Shown here: in pieces, positions 60,640-64,000 of the stretch
How the letters are laid out: the number at the start of each line of letters is the position of its first letter
How positions within the stretch are numbered: position 1 is the first letter of the stretch
Notes under the pieces: model-generated
What the model was told of the DNA's origin: nothing
The model's database searches: none
Seen by the model: only the letters and a program-made list of their open reading frames with translations
Source: Sclerodactyla briareus
Taxonomy: Eukaryota > Echinodermata > Holothuroidea > Dendrochirotida > Sclerodactylidae
Assembly (NCBI GenBank): GCA_026419785.1
Contig: JAODTK010005232.1
Span: 62,001-126,000 of the forward strand
Direction of reading: 5' to 3'
Length of the DNA stretch: 64,000 bases
Position numbers and translations under genes: made by a program

Positions 60640-61006
60640 TTTTAAATATTTTTTTCATGGTGACTTTGCCGAGCAGAGTATCAAACCTATTCGGCCGCAC
60701 GGATGCAAAAACCTGTATACTGCACCATATTTCACTGTGAATCCTTCACCAGGTACAGGGAAAACGGCAATGCTTTTTTGCGGTAACATTAATGTGTGGG
60801 TGGGAGTAATCACACCCAGACAGCAATTTGCAAATTGCCGCCCCCTCTGTTTGTCCCTGTCGAATTCCCTTTTGCTGAGCGTCAAGCAAGAAGGCAACAA
60901 TTACACTTTATATTATAGAGGTCTTTTGCATGACCCACCCGGGAGTTCAAACCACGGTCTAACCGATGGAAGCCCGACGCTCTACCACTGTGCCAACCAC
61001 TCGGTC
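60640..61006 (-). repeat. tRNA-derived SINE (minus strand)
   Basis: Read on the minus strand, the head has TGGCACAGTGGTAGAGCG (A box, about 60978-60995) and GGTTTGAACTCCC (B box, 60941-60953) at tRNA-like spacing. The body ends near 60640. The body is shared with the degraded copy at 33440-33760. Not a functional tRNA. Confidence 0.75.
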
Positions 61007-61648
61007 TAAACTCACACCATGTGAGTTTCTACTGAGTGTCATGGAAATCCAGTCATCAACGTATCTATCAAGTAAATTGAACAGGCATGGAGGGGGGGGG
61101 GTATTACAGTCACCATGCGGTGGCCCACCCGTATTAGGCCCCCCTGACTTACACACTAACAGATCTCTGATCCGCCTGGGCGAGCCCATTAAGAATACTC
61201 GCCAAGCACATGCCACCCCGCATGTACAAACAAGCAGACCTGTTCTGCACCTCAAATTACCATACCTTTACTTAGTTGCAGACATTTTAAACACTCTGAC
61301 AATAGGGAACCCCCACCCTGACTGTGGTTAAAAGGAAGTTTATCATATTTTCAAACCTTGGCAGATTCCATCGAAATTTACACCATCTTTCTTTCAAATG
61401 TACCTTTTCAAATTGGGGCAGAACAGGATCCAGCCGCAAGAATAAGTCCCTGCAATCGGCCTCAACAGAAAAAAAAGAATAGTATGGGAAACAACTCAGC
61501 GGATGTCATCAAGTGTGAGGTGGTGTGGTTATATGCATGTACCAGTGCAGAGATTTGTGATTCCGTGCAGTTCCTCTGTATTCATTGTTCAGATGTTTTT
61601 GAAGTCTTGACACCAATGGAATCCCTCTTGAACTCCCTAAGGACATAC
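61007..61648 (-). other. wdr35 intron; no exon recognised
   Basis: A poly-G tract lies at about 61091-61100. Open frames overlap the SINE edge and have no family motif. Confidence 0.45.
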
Positions 61649-61926
61649 CGCGCAGGAGTTTGTGGTTTTCAGGCAGGGAGTCGGCCATCTGTTGAGGCCC
61701 TCAAAGTCCTCCATCATGGTAGCAGTCGGCTAGCCTCTCCTGGTTGTTCCCCTGTAGATATATGTCACTGCGTTGTTCCACTTCTGTCGGTCAGCGTAGT
61801 AGTCCCCGATGGCATTCCATGCCTGTCTTAGCTGGGTGTCATCCCCTGTGCCACCTCAGACTTGAGCAGCTGAAAACCACAACGGAACAAGTCACCAAGC
61901 TTGATGCGTAGGTTCACTGCAAGGTC
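61649..61926 (-). CDS. wdr35: wdr35 (IFT121) exon, start of helical repeat region
   Basis: Acceptor ggttttctaacag (AG at 61928-61927) and donor GTATGT (GT at 61648-61647). In order: [15 protein letters not shown] and QLLKSE, then [45 protein letters not shown] and [13 protein letters not shown]. This tracks WDR35 'DLA..LR.KLGDWFRV.QLLK', '[17 protein letters not shown]', '[27 protein letters not shown]'. At least three single-base frameshifts interrupt it. Earlier exons (WD40 domains) lie outside the window. Confidence 0.9.
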
Positions 61927-61929
61927 CTG

Positions 61930-62655
61930 TTAGAAAACCAGAAAGCCAATGTTTTTGTGATTCCTTGACTCATTTCTGATAAATGATATCTCCAGACACA
62001 AGGAGTAATAGAAAATCGCAACTGCTCATTGAGCAACATAAGACATTCCTCACAAATTCCCCATTTATCACAGAAAATGACACCATCATCTGGTTCCTGT
62101 ACTCTTGTTGAGAAAACGTCACACTGAATTTCAACTTGATTACACCAAGCTATCCAGACTCATCATGTTTCCGGGTTTTTCAGCTTAGATCTCTGTTGAC
62201 CTCACGTGACCCTAAATTCGCGGGGCTCAAGTCATGTCACTGATTGGACCATAGGGACACATGATCAGCGTATGAGCTTCAAACCATGAACCACTTGGGT
62301 TTGAGTTGTTTTACTAACTCCAAGTTCTTTGTATGAATGACCCTTAAACAGTACAAAAAACAATGGGGTTCCTATACTTTCCCATAAGGGAAGCTACACA
62401 CCAAATATAAACTGGACCAGACTAAGCATTCTGGACATTTAAGGTTCAGACTTTGAACTCTGTTGACTCTAACAATTGGTGGTCATGTGATCATCACATC
62501 GAAAGCATAACATGAGTATGAGCTTTACCAATCCAGCGGGGTCGAGTTATCATGTTTCACAAGCCATGCCTCACAATGCACACCCAAACACATATACATA
62601 CATACAAGCATACTGACATACTGAATGGATCCCTCTGACCTCATCAAGTAGCAGA
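61930..62655 (-). mobile_element. Family B element, copy 3, abutting a wdr35 splice acceptor
   Basis: A degraded 5' hairpin at about 62628-62651, then CA/TG-rich sequence, 'catgataactcgacccc' and TGACCT units (62198-62213 include TGACCT-CACG-TGACCC). It ends with the inverted 'GATTCCTTGAC' at 61959-61969 and 'ttggctttctggtttt' running directly into the acceptor of the exon at 61649-61926. Confidence 0.55.
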
Positions 62656-63198
62656 AGGGCGAATGAATAAGAAGACCAAGAAAATTTTTCATTACAACAC
62701 ACCAACACATGTTTCAAATGCACCTCCAAGTAAAAATAGTTAGTCCTCCTTTGTACAAGAGAACCCCTCCTCTCAATCCTAAAGCAAGTTGCTACATGGA
62801 AACAAGTCACTGACATAGAAACTAGTTACTAAGGCAATAGAACTTGTACAGGTGGGATGTAGTTATTTTGTATATGCGCCAGCAAAAAATGTCTACATAT
62901 CGGCTACCCAGTTTTCTCTCCTACTATTTTTATTTCAGCGAATGTATTGTCCAGTTATTAAGCGTATCATGCATTTTCTCATCCACCAGGAGGCCAGCAT
63001 GAAACATTTTTAGCATCACCCAGGAAACTTTTTTTTTTTTTTTTTTTTTTTCCTGTTCCTAAAGGGCGACAACACAGATATCCACTTCAGATGTCTGAGC
63101 ACATAAGCATCCAATGCAAGCAGTGTAGTAGACTGTTCCCTAAAGTTTTCAAATCTGAAACAATCGCGGCAGAAATTATCAAAATATATGATAATAAT

Positions 63199-63239
<41 letters not shown>

Positions 63240-64000
63240 ATGTATTTCAAAGTGCTTTACAGATCAAAAATGTGTGTCTTGTAGTGGAATTGTTAATTAT
63301 GAAGCATGGTTCTTCACATTCCCTGCTGCGTCATCTGTCATCCTTCCACTGTTTAAAGACTCATTTCATAGCTGACTCAATACAACACATTATTGTTCGA
63401 TTTTGTTTCTCACCTCCAAACATCTTCATACATCTTTGAGCACTCTGGCTTCAGCTCAATATTTTACTCAAGCTAGTTTGCATTAGGCACCGAATAGGTG
63501 ACTACTCGAAACAACGTTTTTCGCTTCCTGTGTTATTCCAAATACTATCAAAAGAAAAAAAAAAAATAATTACGCAAAAGGCGAATCCTTTTCGGGTCGC
63601 GACAAAAAATCAAATGTTCGGGTGACAATTTGAATCGCATGTTGCGCGCGACAGCCCATTATTGGATCATCATGGCATGCTGAATGGGACACTGTATACT
63701 GGGCATTCAGTATTTCGCTGCAAAATATGCATATCATGTCACATACATCATGCAATTTCCACGCATTTTAAATAACCTAGATAGTCCTATCGCTAATACA
63801 AACTGCGTCATATGTTCGAATAGTCGGCATGATATAGTGTTCCCACCACTCGGGTTGGATAGACCCTCGGGAAATCAACCAACCCGGGGAATATATATTT
63901 TTAGCCGGCTTCTGACTCAACCTCAATTTGCAAGCTATAAGACAACCTGTTATACTTACCCTCCTAATTCCGAGCACGATGTAACATTTCCGTTCAGCCT
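62656..64000 (-). other. Presumed wdr35 intron; no exon recognised
   Basis: It contains a 24-nt poly-T (about 63029-63052) and a (TA)n tract. No WDR35 peptide is visible on the minus strand. Confidence 0.45.
63204..63237. repeat. (TA)n microsatellite
   Basis: About 17 TA units. They produce a Tyr/Ile-repeat open frame that is not a gene. Confidence 0.98.

Noticed and set aside
60941-61006. Functional tRNA gene
   Set aside because: Only polymerase III boxes remain. The cloverleaf is not complete, and the sequence continues into a SINE body.
26739-61926. wdr35 as a pseudogene
   Set aside because: Splice sites, exon order and residues are conserved. The defects are one-base indels clustered in the same stretch as other signs of poor sequence quality.
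63091-63439. Open frames with Tyr-Ile repeats
   Set aside because: They are translations of the (TA)n microsatellite.

Overview
This is animal nuclear DNA, probably from a marine invertebrate. It has spliced exons with GT/AG borders, very long repeat-filled introns, tRNA-derived SINEs, L2/CR1-like and Jockey/CR1-like LINE fragments, a DIRS-type retrotransposon and large satellites. The species cannot be named from the sequence alone. Two host genes are recognisable and lie tail to tail. The last exon of ext1 (heparan sulfate polymerase, + strand) is at 6044-6416. At least eight exons of wdr35/IFT121 (ciliary IFT-A subunit, - strand) run from 61926 down to the stop codon at 26739. Peptide segments in the wdr35 exons follow the C-terminal half of WDR35 in order: TPR-like helices first, then the terminal zinc-binding domain.

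Layout: 1-6043 is probably the ext1 intron and holds two repeat elements. 6044-6840 is the ext1 terminal exon and 3'UTR. 6841-26738 is intergenic: foldback repeats, a SINE, an L2-like LINE, a 28-bp satellite (20.3-21.4 kb), a 54-bp satellite (21.6-22.9 kb), and a minus-strand LINE split by a 1.8-kb insertion. 26739-61926 is wdr35; its introns hold more of the same elements, 310-bp tandem repeats, and an 8-kb DIRS-like element at 40.2-48.4 kb. About 6.4 kb, containing most of the DIRS element plus one wdr35 exon, is repeated in direct orientation at 48.83-54.93 kb. 61930-64000 is further wdr35 intron.

The most interesting find is two families of non-autonomous elements with one shared architecture. 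Each has a 5'-terminal hairpin, then a GT-rich microsatellite, then tandem units rich in AGGTCA half-sites and/or POU octamers, then a subterminal inverted copy of the 5' end. One family A copy (24040-25833) interrupts a LINE reading frame cleanly, with no target duplication longer than about 1 nt. This resembles Helentron-associated interspersed elements (HINEs). The names are inference; the structure is visible.

Sequence quality is uneven. The ext1 exon and the last wdr35 exon read cleanly. The wdr35 exons between about 32 and 62 kb and the DIRS region carry frequent single-base indels, and a degraded match to an Illumina adapter lies at 36490-36547. Frameshifts and the tandem duplication there should be treated as possible assembly artefacts first.
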